From Deltaproteobacteria bacterium HGW-Deltaproteobacteria-13 (GTDB lineage: Bacteria > Desulfobacterota > Syntrophia > Syntrophales > Smithellaceae): a DNA stretch of 64,000 nucleotides. Positions 34,781 through 43,621 of this stretch are shown here, piece after piece. Under the pieces are notes generated by a model, which saw only the letters and a list, made by a program, of their open reading frames with translations, was not told the origin of the DNA and searched no databases. The stretch spans positions 1-64,000 of the forward strand of contig PHBJ01000011.1 in assembly GCA_002840555.1 (NCBI GenBank). Direction: 5' to 3'. Numbering within the stretch: position 1 is the first letter of the stretch; every line of letters starts with the position of its first letter. The position numbers and the translations under genes were made by a program.

Positions 34781-37700
34781 ATGGGAAAACGAACAGATAT
34801 AAAAAAAGTTTTGATTATCGGCTCGGGGCCTATCGTTATCGGACAGGCGTGTGAATTTGATTATTCGGGAACTCAGGCCTGCAAGGCGCTGCGTAAACTG
34901 GGCTACCAAATAGTGCTGGTAAATTCCAATCCGGCAACGATTATGACCGATCCGGGAATGGCCGATGTCACCTATATCGAGCCTCTTAATTTACAGACAT
35001 TGACCGAAATTATCGAAAATGAAAAACCGGACGCTATCCTCCCCAATCTCGGCGGGCAGACAGGACTCAATCTCACCTCGGAACTTTACAAAAAAGGCGT
35101 TTTAGAAAAGCACGGGGTAAAGGTCATCGGCGTTCAGGTTGACGCCATCGAGCGCGGCGAAGACAGAATCGCTTTCAAAGAAACGATGAACAAGCTCGGC
35201 ATCGAAATGCCCGCAAGCTCGCCGGCCACTTCCGTGGAAGAAGCGGAAAAGATTGCCGGGAAAATGGGCTACCCCGTTGTCATCCGGCCGGCCTATACGA
35301 TGGGCGGCACCGGCGGCGGCATTGTTTATAATCTGGAAGAGCTGCGCGTCATCGCCAGCCGCGGCATTTCGGCCAGCCTCATCGGCCAGATCCTGATTGA
35401 AGAGTCGGTTATCGGATGGGAAGAGCTGGAACTGGAAGTCGTCCGCGACGCGAAAAACCAGATGATTACCGTCTGCTTTATCGAAAATGTTGACGCGATG
35501 GGCGTGCACACCGGCGATTCCTACTGCACCGCGCCCATGCTGACCATTTCCCCCGAACTGCAGAAACGCCTTCAGAAATATTCTTATGATATCGTGGAAG
35601 CGATACAGGTTATCGGCGGCACTAACGTGCAGTTCGCGCATGATCCAAAAACCGATCGCGTGGTAGTTATTGAAATTAATCCGCGTACGTCGCGCTCTTC
35701 GGCGCTGGCATCGAAAGCCACCGGTTTCCCCATAGCGCTCATTTCCTCCATTCTCGCCTCCGGCGTGACAATGGATGAAATTCCTTACTGGCGCGACGGA
35801 TCTCTGGAAAAATACACACCGTCCGGGGACTACGTTGTCGTGAAATTCTCGCGCTGGGATTTTGAAAAATTCCCCGGAGCGCAAGACAAGCTGGGCACGC
35901 AGATGCGTGCCGTCGGCGAAGTTATGAGCATCGGCAAAAATTACAAGGAAGCTTTTCAAAAATCCATCCGCTCTCTGGAGAAAAAACGTTACGGACTGGG
36001 CTTTGTCAAAGACTTCAACACAAAATCGCTTGACGAATTGATGGAGATGCTTTCCGAGCCTTCCAGCGAACGGCAATTCATTATGTATGAAGCTCTGCGC
36101 AAGGGAGCGGCGGTGGATACACTTTGCGCCAAAACTTATATTAAGAAATTTTTTATCGGACAGATGAAGGAACTGGTCGAGCTGGAAGAAAAAATTCTCC
36201 AGTACAAGAACAAGAAGCTGCCTGATGATTTACTGATTCAAGCGAAAAAGGACGGTTTCGCTGATAGATATCTGGCGCAGATTCTGGACAAGAAAGAAGA
36301 AGATATCCGCAAACAGCGCCTTGCCTTGGGAATCACTGAAGCCTGGGAAGCCGTGCCGGTCAGCGGCGTAGAAAACGCGGCGTATTATTTTTCCACCTAC
36401 AACGCGCCCGATACGGTTTCCGTAACCTCCAACCGCAAGATTATGGTTCTGGGCGGCGGCCCCAACCGCATCGGACAGGGAATCGAATTTGATTACTGCT
36501 GTGTGCACGCGGCCTTTGCCCTGCGCGATGAGGGAATCGAATCCATCATGGTCAACTGCAACCCCGAAACCGTTTCCACGGATTATGACACATCCAACAA
36601 ACTTTATTTCGAGCCGCTCACCGTGGAAGATGTTTTGAGCATTTACGAAAAGGAAAAACCCGAGGGCGTCATCGTCCAGTTCGGCGGCCAGACTCCGCTG
36701 AATATCGCGGCGGATCTCGCCAGGGCGGGCGTGAAAATAATCGGCACATCGCCGGAAACGATTGATCTGGCTGAAGACCGCGACCGTTTCCGTAAGATGA
36801 TGGACAAACTGGGCATCCCCATGCCCAAATCCGGCATGGCCAGCAATCTGGAACAGGCGCTCAAAATCGCCAACGGAATCGGTTATCCGCTGATGGTTCG
36901 ACCTTCTTACGTGTTGGGCGGACGAGGCATGGAAGTCGTGCACGACGAAGAAATGCTCAAACGCTACGTCAACGCGGCAGTCGGCGTCACGCCGGACCGG
37001 CCGATTCTGATTGACAAGTTCCTGGAAAACGCCATCGAAGCCGAAGCCGACGCCATCTCCGACGGCACGGACGCCTTTGTCCCGGCGGTGATGGAACACA
37101 TCGAGCTTGCCGGTGTTCATTCCGGCGATTCCGCCTGCGTCATTCCGCCGGTCAGCATTCCGCTGCGCCACATTGAGACAATCAATGAATACACGAAAAA
37201 AATCGCCGTGGAATTCGGCGTAGTCGGATTAATGAATATTCAGTACGCCATCGCCAATGATGTCGTTTACATTCTGGAAGCCAATCCCCGCGCGTCACGG
37301 ACGGTGCCGCTGGTCTCCAAGGTCTGCAATATTTCCATGGCGCGCCTGGCTACGCAAATCATGCTGGGCAAGAAGCTTAAGGATTTAAAATTAAAAAATA
37401 AAACGTTTCATCATTTCGGCGTGAAGGAAGCTGTGTTCCCCTTCAACATGTATCCCGAAGTGGATCCGGTTTTAGGGCCGGAAATGCGCTCAACCGGTGA
37501 AGTTCTGGGACTTGCTGATTCCTTCGGCCTGGCTTATTACAAGGCGCAGGAAGCCACCCAGCAGAATCTTCCTTCGGAAGGCACGGTTCTAATTACCGTG
37601 GAAGAAAAGGATAAAGACGGCGTTCTGGAAGCGGCGCGCGCGTTCAAGAAAATCGGCTTTAAGATCAGAGCATCGGAAGGCACTTACAAATTTCTGAAAG

Positions 37701-37981
37701 AAAACGGAATAGCCGCTGAAAAAATATTAAAGATGCACGAGGGCAGACCCAACATTGTTGACGCCATCAAAAACGGCGAGATTCAACTGGTGATCAACAC
37801 CCCGGCAGGACGCCTCAGCAAATATGACGATTCCTACATCCGCAAAGCGGCGATCAAATATAAAATACCTTATATCACCACAATCGCAGCGGCCGTCGCC
37901 GCAGTGAAGGGCATCGCCGCTTTCCAACAGGGACATGGGCGGGCAAAATCTCTGCAAAGCTACCACGCGGAGATCAAGTAA
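34781..37981 (+). CDS. carB: Carbamoyl-phosphate synthase large subunit
   Basis: Makes carbamoyl phosphate from bicarbonate, ammonia (from the small subunit) and 2 ATP for pyrimidines and arginine. 1066 aa, the full family length. Two ATP-grasp halves repeat the same pattern: IIGSGPIVIGQACEFDYSGTQA near the start and VLGGGPNRIGQGIEFDYCCVHA near residue 555. The C-terminal MGS-like regulatory domain (about 930-1066) is present. The small subunit gene carA is not adjacent and not in the window. Confidence 0.97.
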   Translation: MGKRTDIKKVLIIGSGPIVIGQACEFDYSGTQACKALRKLGYQIVLVNSNPATIMTDPGMADVTYIEPLNLQTLTEIIENEKPDAILPNLGGQTGLNLTSELYKKGVLEKHGVKVIGVQVDAIERGEDRIAFKETMNKLGIEMPASSPATSVEEAEKIAGKMGYPVVIRPAYTMGGTGGGIVYNLEELRVIASRGISASLIGQILIEESVIGWEELELEVVRDAKNQMITVCFIENVDAMGVHTGDSYCTAPMLTISPELQKRLQKYSYDIVEAIQVIGGTNVQFAHDPKTDRVVVIEINPRTSRSSALASKATGFPIALISSILASGVTMDEIPYWRDGSLEKYTPSGDYVVVKFSRWDFEKFPGAQDKLGTQMRAVGEVMSIGKNYKEAFQKSIRSLEKKRYGLGFVKDFNTKSLDELMEMLSEPSSERQFIMYEALRKGAAVDTLCAKTYIKKFFIGQMKELVELEEKILQYKNKKLPDDLLIQAKKDGFADRYLAQILDKKEEDIRKQRLALGITEAWEAVPVSGVENAAYYFSTYNAPDTVSVTSNRKIMVLGGGPNRIGQGIEFDYCCVHAAFALRDEGIESIMVNCNPETVSTDYDTSNKLYFEPLTVEDVLSIYEKEKPEGVIVQFGGQTPLNIAADLARAGVKIIGTSPETIDLAEDRDRFRKMMDKLGIPMPKSGMASNLEQALKIANGIGYPLMVRPSYVLGGRGMEVVHDEEMLKRYVNAAVGVTPDRPILIDKFLENAIEAEADAISDGTDAFVPAVMEHIELAGVHSGDSACVIPPVSIPLRHIETINEYTKKIAVEFGVVGLMNIQYAIANDVVYILEANPRASRTVPLVSKVCNISMARLATQIMLGKKLKDLKLKNKTFHHFGVKEAVFPFNMYPEVDPVLGPEMRSTGEVLGLADSFGLAYYKAQEATQQNLPSEGTVLITVEEKDKDGVLEAARAFKKIGFKIRASEGTYKFLKENGIAAEKILKMHEGRPNIVDAIKNGEIQLVINTPAGRLSKYDDSYIRKAAIKYKIPYITTIAAAVAAVKGIAAFQQGHGRAKSLQSYHAEIK

Positions 37982-37984
37982 AAA

Positions 37985-38236
37985 CTACTCCATTGGATTC
38001 CCCGGTTGATCCGGGGAGTCCAATCTCGGAACTGCCTGTGCGATCTGGACAGGGATCGGAGCAGCAGGCACGTTCGTGGTGGGGATTATCTTCTCCAAAG
38101 ATCCGGCAACCCTGTTTCGCATAGCATCAGTAACATTAATCATTCGGGCATTATCGGGCTGAAACTGTCTCACACCTGAGGATAAAGAATATCCAGAATA
38201 TCCTGCGCCCCGGTTGATTTTTTCATTTCGAAACAT
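37985..38236 (-). CDS. Doubtful small open frame (83 aa)
   Basis: An 83-residue frame with no recognised domain and no ribosome site before its ATG. Its last third is encoded by the palindromic repeat at 37994-38025. The composition (proline- and alanine-containing tail) is not decisive. Listed because the stretch is otherwise empty; it is more likely not a gene. Confidence 0.2.
   Translation of the reverse strand: MFRNEKINRGAGYSGYSLSSGVRQFQPDNARMINVTDAMRNRVAGSLEKIIPTTNVPAAPIPVQIAQAVPRLDSPDQPGNPME
37994..38025. repeat. Palindromic repeat (REP-like), copy 1
   Basis: TGGATTCCCCGGT-TGAT-CCGGGGAGTCCA, a near-perfect hairpin, 13 bp after the carB stop. The core GGATTCCCCGGT...CCGGGGA recurs at 42994-43021. 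It may also act as the carB transcript end. Confidence 0.7.
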
Positions 38237-38403
38237 TAATTTAATTTATAAAAACAATATACAATTGCTTTATTTTTAAATTAAACACTAATGTGAGGTA
38301 AAAACGTCTCTTGGTTTGGCCATATATATTTGAAAAATAAAGCCCATTTAGCCGATCGCTACGCACCGGATAATTTTTTCCAATGAAAAGAAAGGAGAAA
38401 AAA

Positions 38404-38790
38404 ATGAAATATTATTTCAGTACCACAATGGCTGTCCCGTTTGATGACGCGATCATCAAAGTAGTTGATGAATTGAAGAAAGAAGGTTTCGGCGTTTTGA
38501 CCGACATCGATGTTAAAGCGACATTAAAGAATAAATTGGACGTTGATTTTCGCAAATATCGAATATTGGGAGCATGTAACCCTCTGTTTGCCTTCAAAGC
38601 ATTGCAAATTGAAAACAAAGTAGGAACAATGCTTCCGTGCAATGTCGTTGTTCAGGAAATTGACGGCGGAAAAGTTGAGGTTTCCGCCATAGATCCGGCT
38701 GCCTCAATGCAAGCGATTGGCAATGAAGAGTTGCGAGCCATCGGAAACCAGGTACAAGCAAAACTCCAAAAAGTTATCGACAGCCTCTAA
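38404..38790 (+). CDS. DUF302 family protein
   Basis: 128 aa, cytoplasmic. It shows the DUF302 pattern: FDDAIIKVVDELKKEGFGVLTDIDVKATL, then YRILGACNPLFAFKALQ and MLPCNVVVQE. Members have been linked to sulfur or stress contexts, but no function is established. The start with the AAAGGAG ribosome site is used rather than an ATG seven codons upstream. Confidence 0.9.
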   Translation: MKYYFSTTMAVPFDDAIIKVVDELKKEGFGVLTDIDVKATLKNKLDVDFRKYRILGACNPLFAFKALQIENKVGTMLPCNVVVQEIDGGKVEVSAIDPAASMQAIGNEELRAIGNQVQAKLQKVIDSL

Positions 38791-38811
38791 GAGACATAGA
38801 GCCGGACACGG

Positions 38812-38905
38812 TAACTGACTGTCATGCTTGCCTTTTGCTGCGGCAAGACAGTGCAATAAGTGCCGAGGAGAAGGCGGGAAGCAACCGCACATGACGCTAT
38901 TCGCC
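38812..38905. other. GC-richer, hairpin-forming gap between DUF302 and E1 alpha
   Basis: Contains CTTGCC/GGCAAG flanked by CTGTC/GACAG, and a GCGG/CCGC hairpin, in a stretch clearly more GC-rich than the AT-rich bases that follow it. It may be the DUF302 terminator or a structured leader of the downstream operon. No known riboswitch consensus was recognised. Confidence 0.35.
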
Positions 38906-39050
38906 TGCTGAAATGTTCTTCTATTTTAATTTTCAGGGATATTTTTTATTTACACATTTAATGAAACGAAGTAAAATCGCGCAGACATTTCAAAAAAGCC
39001 ATTTGGATATATAAATCTGAACCGTTAGCTTGCAACGAGGAAAGACAATT

Positions 39051-40079
39051 ATGCCATCCGATTTATGGTCTCTTTACGCCCTGATGCTCAAAAGCCGTTT
39101 GTTCGAAGAAGCCACAGCAAAACTCTGGCATGAGGGTTTGATCTCCGGCGAGATGCATCTTGGAACAGGCGAAGAGGCGATTATCGCCGGCGTGGTTTCA
39201 CACTTAAATGATGGCGATGCCATGGCACTGGATCACCGCGGAACGGCGGCTATGCTCATGCGCGGCGTAGACCCCATCTTGCTCCTCAGGGAATTTCTCG
39301 GTTATAAAGACGGCCTTTGCGGCGGGATGGGCGGACATATGCATCTATTTTCCAAAGAACATCTGGCCGCTTCCTCGGGAATCGTGGGATCCGAAGGACC
39401 GGCGGCGGCAGGCTTTGCCCTGGCGGCGCAATATTCGCGCCCCGGCGCGATTGCCGTTGCCTTTTTCGGCGATGGAGCCATGAACCAGGGTATGTTGATG
39501 GAATCGATGAATCTGGCTGCCATCTGGAAATTGCCGGTGTTGTTTGTCTGCAAGGATGACGGATGGGCCATAACCACAAAATCGGAAAGCTCGACCGGCG
39601 GGGATTTGAACGAACGGGCCCGCGGGCTGGGCGTCCCCGCTCTTGACTTTGAAGGATGCGATGCCGCCAAGGTTTGGGATACCGCAGGGACAGCAATCGA
39701 ACGTATCCGCTCCGGCGAGGGACCCATCTTCCTGCATGCCCGATGCGTACATTTTGAAGGCCATTTTCTGGGATTTCAGCCGATAAGGATCGTGCGTGAT
39801 CCTCTCAAAGAAATGCCGAAAGTGGCCATCGGCCTGACCAAGTCTATTCTGCGATTGGACGGCGCGGCCCTGAGCGAGCGGCTTGCCGGTTTGAAAAATG
39901 TTATGTCTTCCGTCATCACGACTCTGCGCGATCCGCGCCGCGATCCGGCAAACGACCCGCTTCTTCACACCCGCGCGGCTCTGCAGTCAGACCCGGTCCG
40001 ATTGAAGGAACTGGAGGACCAACTGGAAAAAGATATAAACAATATCCTTAAAATTGTCCTCGGGGAGGTGCCGTCATGA
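39051..40079 (+). CDS. acoA: Thiamine-PP dependent dehydrogenase E1, alpha subunit
   Basis: Alpha subunit of a pyruvate/acetoin-type 2-oxo acid dehydrogenase E1, 342 aa. The thiamine-diphosphate motif is GDGAMNQGMLMESMNLAAIWKLP; the N-terminal GEMHLGTGEEAI and the LDHRGTAAMLMRG region are also typical. The start follows GAGGAAAG; an in-frame TTG 7 codons earlier would lie upstream of that ribosome site. It overlaps the beta gene by 4 bp. E2 (lipoyl transacylase) and E3 genes are absent nearby, so whether it is acetoin-, pyruvate- or branched-chain-specific cannot be told; the symbol is provisional. Confidence 0.88.
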   Translation: MPSDLWSLYALMLKSRLFEEATAKLWHEGLISGEMHLGTGEEAIIAGVVSHLNDGDAMALDHRGTAAMLMRGVDPILLLREFLGYKDGLCGGMGGHMHLFSKEHLAASSGIVGSEGPAAAGFALAAQYSRPGAIAVAFFGDGAMNQGMLMESMNLAAIWKLPVLFVCKDDGWAITTKSESSTGGDLNERARGLGVPALDFEGCDAAKVWDTAGTAIERIRSGEGPIFLHARCVHFEGHFLGFQPIRIVRDPLKEMPKVAIGLTKSILRLDGAALSERLAGLKNVMSSVITTLRDPRRDPANDPLLHTRAALQSDPVRLKELEDQLEKDINNILKIVLGEVPS

Positions 40080-41086
40080 AAACCATGTTCTTCACGCAGG
40101 CGGCCGATGACGCTCTGGCCCAGGCAATGGCTGATGATCCCCGCATTGTTGTGTTCGGCGAAGATATTCCTCTCGTCAGGCGTGATCTTCTGGTGCGCTT
40201 TGGACCCAAGCGTGTGCGAGGCACACCGATCAGCGAAAGCGCATTCCTGGGGGCGGGAGTCACCGCTGCCATGGCCGGACTGCGCCCTGTTGTGGAAATG
40301 TATATGGTGGATTTCTTTGGAGTCTGCGTGGATGCGCTGCTGAATCATGCGGCCAAAACAGAAGCTTTTTCCGGAGGCAAATGGACCGTGCCCATGGTCG
40401 TGCGCGCGCCTTGCGGCGGAGGCTACGGCGACGGCGGGCAGCATGAACAGTCGCTGTGGGGATGGCTTGCGCACATTCCGGGGCTGACGGTAGTGGTTCC
40501 ATCCACACCGGCTGACGCGGGCGGTCTGATGCTGGCCTCGCTGCAAAATAACGGCCCGGTAATTTTCCTCGAACATAAACTGCTTTCGGAGTCCTGGCTG
40601 GAGTTCCTGGGCTCAGGAGCAAGAAAAACTGTCAGCTACGATATCCCTGCCGAAGGCGCAAAAGGCGAAGTGCCTTCAAAATGGGAACCGATTCCTCTGG
40701 GGGAGGCCGCCCTTCGCCGGACGGGAAGCGATGTAACAATTGTCAGCTTGGGGGTTAGTGTGCACCGCGCTTTAGAGGCTGCTAAAATCCTCGAAGCGGA
40801 GGGAATTTCCGCAGGCGTGCTGGACTTGCGAACCGTTTCTCCTTTGGATAAAACGACTCTCTGCAAAGCAGTTAAGCAAACCGGGCGTCTGTTAGTGGTG
40901 GATGAAGATTATGAAACCTTCGGTTTATCGGGTGAATTATCAGCGGTTGTGCTGGAAGCAGGTCTTTCATGCAAGTATGCGCGCGTTTGCACGCAGACGA
41001 CTATTCCTTACAATCGAAATCTCGAAGATCAGGCTCTCCCCAATGTAGAGCGCATCTGTACGAGCGTTCGACAACTGATGAAATGA
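40076..41086 (+). CDS. acoB: Thiamine-PP dependent dehydrogenase E1, beta subunit
   Basis: Beta subunit of the same heterotetrameric E1, 336 aa, translationally coupled to the alpha gene (ATGA overlap). Typical features are VVFGEDIP, GTPISESAFLGAGVTAAMAGLRPVVE (with the catalytic glutamate of the transketolase-type domain), GGGYGDGGQHEQS, and the C-terminal domain with LDLRTVSPLDKTTL and VVDEDYETFGLSGE. Confidence 0.9.
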   Translation: MKTMFFTQAADDALAQAMADDPRIVVFGEDIPLVRRDLLVRFGPKRVRGTPISESAFLGAGVTAAMAGLRPVVEMYMVDFFGVCVDALLNHAAKTEAFSGGKWTVPMVVRAPCGGGYGDGGQHEQSLWGWLAHIPGLTVVVPSTPADAGGLMLASLQNNGPVIFLEHKLLSESWLEFLGSGARKTVSYDIPAEGAKGEVPSKWEPIPLGEAALRRTGSDVTIVSLGVSVHRALEAAKILEAEGISAGVLDLRTVSPLDKTTLCKAVKQTGRLLVVDEDYETFGLSGELSAVVLEAGLSCKYARVCTQTTIPYNRNLEDQALPNVERICTSVRQLMK

Positions 41087-41172
41087 TTGTTACCAATACG
41101 GGTAGACGGTGATTCATGAAAAGATCGCCTGGCGTTTCTTTCCTGCGTTTACAGCTCCTTTGGCCTTACAGC

Positions 41173-42480
41173 CTAAAGCTTTCTCTTATCAATCACACGG
41201 GTGGCTTTGCCTTCTGAACGCGCTATGGTATTGGGTTCCACCAATTTGACCTTGGCGGTAATGCCCAGATAATCCTTCATGTCTTTCTTCAGCTGCCCCT
41301 CCAGTTTCTGGAGCACCTTGACTTCATCAGCGCCGGCAAACTGTTTTTCCGTTAATTCGACCTGGACCTCGAGGGTATCGAGCGTGCCTTCGCGATCCAC
41401 GATGAGCTGATAGTGCGGCTCCAATCCTTCGATGCCCACCATCACCGCTTCAATCTGCGAGGGGAAAACATTGACACCGCGGATGATGAGCATGTCGTCG
41501 CTGCGTCCCATGACGCGCCCCATGCGATGGTATGTCCGTCCGCAGCGGCAGGGTGCCGTATTCAAACGGGAAATATCGCGCGTCCGGTAGCGGATGAGCG
41601 GAACGGCTTCCTTGGTGAGTGTTGTAAAAACCAGCTCACCTTCTTCGCCGGGAGGGAGCACCTCTCCGGTTTTCGGATTGATGGTTTCCACGAGGAAATG
41701 ATCTTCAAAGATATGCATGCCTTCGCGCACCTCGGAGCACTCCATCGCCACTCCCGGCCCCATGATTTCAGACAGGCCGTAAATATTCATCGCCGTGATA
41801 TTCAGAGCTTTTTCAATTTCGGCGCGCATCTTTTCGCTCCAGGGTTCCGCGCCGAAAATGCCCACGCGAAGCGCCAGCGCGCGCATATCCACGCCCATGG
41901 CCCGCCCCTGTTCGGCCAGATTGAGCGCGTAGGACGGCGTGCAGCAAATAGCCGTCGGCCGGAAATCCTGCAATATCATAATCTGGCGTTTGGTGTTGCC
42001 GCCGGACATCGGAATCACACTGGCGCCGATTTTTTCCGCGCCGTAATGTGCGCCCAAGCCCCCGGTGAACAGGCCGTAACCGTATGCGTTATGGATAATG
42101 TCATTTTTGGTGAGACCCGCGGCCACAAAGCAGCGCCCCATCAATTCCGCCCAGATTTCGATATCGCGCTTTGTGTAGCCGGCCACGGTGGACGCGCCGG
42201 TTGTGCCCGACGAGGCATGCAGACGGACGACATTGCTCATCGGCGTGGCAAATAATCCGAAAGGATAATTATCCCGTAAATCCTGTTTGGTGGTAAAAGG
42301 AAAACGCTGAAGATCGTCGAGCGTTTTCAGATCAGCGGGCGAAACGCCTGCTTTATCAAAAGATTTTTTATAGAAATCAACATTGCTGTGAACCCTTGAC
42401 ACGACCTGTTGCAGTCTTTTGAGTTGCAGCGCTCCCAGAGCTTCCCGGGGCAGGGTTTCAAATTCTTCATTGTAGATCAT
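41173..42480 (-). CDS. paaK: Phenylacetate-CoA ligase (PaaK family)
   Basis: AMP-forming ligase that activates phenylacetate or a similar aromatic or short acid to its CoA thioester. 435 aa, the normal PaaK length. The adenylate motif is [12 protein letters not shown] (about residue 93), followed by [31 protein letters not shown] and YRTRDISRL. The C-terminal PaaK domain ends with the catalytic lysine region ([16 protein letters not shown]). The start at 42480 has AGGAG; a longer frame to 42546 exists. In anaerobes PaaK copies also serve other aryl acids. It is convergent with the E1 genes. Confidence 0.93.
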   Translation of the reverse strand: MIYNEEFETLPREALGALQLKRLQQVVSRVHSNVDFYKKSFDKAGVSPADLKTLDDLQRFPFTTKQDLRDNYPFGLFATPMSNVVRLHASSGTTGASTVAGYTKRDIEIWAELMGRCFVAAGLTKNDIIHNAYGYGLFTGGLGAHYGAEKIGASVIPMSGGNTKRQIMILQDFRPTAICCTPSYALNLAEQGRAMGVDMRALALRVGIFGAEPWSEKMRAEIEKALNITAMNIYGLSEIMGPGVAMECSEVREGMHIFEDHFLVETINPKTGEVLPPGEEGELVFTTLTKEAVPLIRYRTRDISRLNTAPCRCGRTYHRMGRVMGRSDDMLIIRGVNVFPSQIEAVMVGIEGLEPHYQLIVDREGTLDTLEVQVELTEKQFAGADEVKVLQKLEGQLKKDMKDYLGITAKVKLVEPNTIARSEGKATRVIDKRKL

Positions 42481-42639
42481 TCGTTGCAATTCTCCTGAAG
42501 CATAAATGCTTGGGACCCTATAGCATAAACTTAAATTCAATGCCAAATTAAAGCTGGTTTACGGATAAGGGAAGCATTGGGTTTTCGATGTTCGTTTGGA
42601 ATGAGTCAAAGCGTTTACGGAAAATTATTTCATAAATAT

Positions 42640-42969
42640 TTAATTTTTTTCCAAAAATCCCATATCCTGTAAAATCTCGATTGTCCGTTGAGCTTCTTCG
42701 GCTTTTACCAAAAGGCGGGCGTAAGCTCCTCCTCCAACCATTAAGTTAGAGTTTTCTCCCTCAAAATAATAAGTAATGTCTTCGCCATCCAGGACGGATT
42801 TAATGAACGCGATATCGCTTTGTTGATAAGTGGAGAAGACTTCCACAAAATCCACATAACCAACCCCTGTTTCCGGTTCCGGCGGCAACGAGGCAACAAG
42901 ATCAACGCCGCAATCGGAGCATTGATAAAGTCCTTCCCTGTATTCGCTTTTACATTTCGGGCAAAACAT
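42640..42969 (-). CDS. DUF2007 protein with N-terminal zinc ribbon
   Basis: 109 aa. The N-terminal zinc ribbon MFCPKCKSEYREGLYQCSDCG (CXXC...CXXC) is followed by a DUF2007 signal-transducer-like domain (VEVFSTYQQSDIAFIKSVLDGEDITYYFEGEN; then ARLLVKAEEAQRTIEIL). Such proteins are common in Desulfobacterota; their function is unknown. Confidence 0.88.
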   Translation of the reverse strand: MFCPKCKSEYREGLYQCSDCGVDLVASLPPEPETGVGYVDFVEVFSTYQQSDIAFIKSVLDGEDITYYFEGENSNLMVGGGAYARLLVKAEEAQRTIEILQDMGFLEKN

Positions 42970-42993
42970 AACATCGCTCTATTATTTCTATAC

Positions 42994-43021
42994 TGGATTC
43001 CCCGGTCAAGCCGGGGAATGA
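42994..43021. repeat. Palindromic repeat (REP-like), copy 2
   Basis: TGGATTCCCCGGT-CAAG-CCGGGGAATGA, the same palindrome family as at 37994-38025. It lies upstream of the DUF2007 gene, between it and the Cache protein gene. Confidence 0.7.
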
Positions 43022-43060
43022 CATCATTGAGGCGAACTTATCCGCATTACTAATGAACGT

Positions 43061-43585
43061 CTATGGCAGATAGACACCGGTTCCGATAAAATATTTTGTT
43101 CCCGGAACAGGCTCAACATAACCCAGTTTTTTCTGTTCACCTTTGGCGCCGGGTTTCAACCAGTAGAACTCAACGAAACCTCCGCCCTTCTTCGCCGCAG
43201 CGCTCAACTCGCGGATAACATATTTGCCTTTGGCGTCTTTATGATCATAAAGATTCTTGCCCTGTAAATCTTTTTGCGTCGCGTGAGCAATATTCACACA
43301 TTGGAAATCGTAAACGTAAAAATATCCTGAGTTATCCGGATAAAAGCGTATCGGACCGACAAAGGCACGAATAAGAGCGATGCGTTTTTCTTCGCCTTTT
43401 ACGTCTTTCAAAATATTACCTAATCCCAAAGCCGTCGTATGGACAACCGTTTTTGCGATTTCCTTGCTGCATTCAATGGATTTGTCCTGAGCGGGCTGGG
43501 CGAAACCGGCACTGGCGTTAATCATAAAAAAAATCGCCGCAAGCAATACAATCATTCCATAACTTTTAAAACTTTTCTTGATCAT
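43061..43585 (-). CDS. Secreted single-Cache protein
   Basis: 174 aa with a signal peptide (residues about 1-30, ending ASAGFAQ) followed by a single sCache_2-type domain. Motifs are NSGYFYVYDFQCVNIAH, DLQGKNLYDHKDAKGKYVIREL, GGGFVEFYWLKPG and GYVEPVPGTKYFIGTGVY. Cache domains normally sense small molecules in front of a signalling output; here there is no membrane anchor after the domain and no output, so it is a free periplasmic binding protein. The start is the ATG after GAGGAGGG; an in-frame ATG five codons earlier lies in that ribosome site. The larger Cache protein gene is 36 bp upstream. Confidence 0.88.
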   Translation of the reverse strand: MIKKSFKSYGMIVLLAAIFFMINASAGFAQPAQDKSIECSKEIAKTVVHTTALGLGNILKDVKGEEKRIALIRAFVGPIRFYPDNSGYFYVYDFQCVNIAHATQKDLQGKNLYDHKDAKGKYVIRELSAAAKKGGGFVEFYWLKPGAKGEQKKLGYVEPVPGTKYFIGTGVYLP

Positions 43586-43621
43586 CTGATCCCTCCTCAT
43601 TGTTACCGGATATTTAAGTTA

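Noticed and set aside
35102-36076. 324-codon minus-strand frame within carB
   Set aside because: It is an antisense shadow of carB; its residue make-up (His/Phe/Arg-rich) reflects the complement of carB codons.
38812-38905. Possible riboswitch upstream of the E1 genes
   Set aside because: I compared it by eye with cobalamin, TPP, SAH and c-di-GMP consensus patterns and none fitted; kept only as a hairpin-forming stretch.
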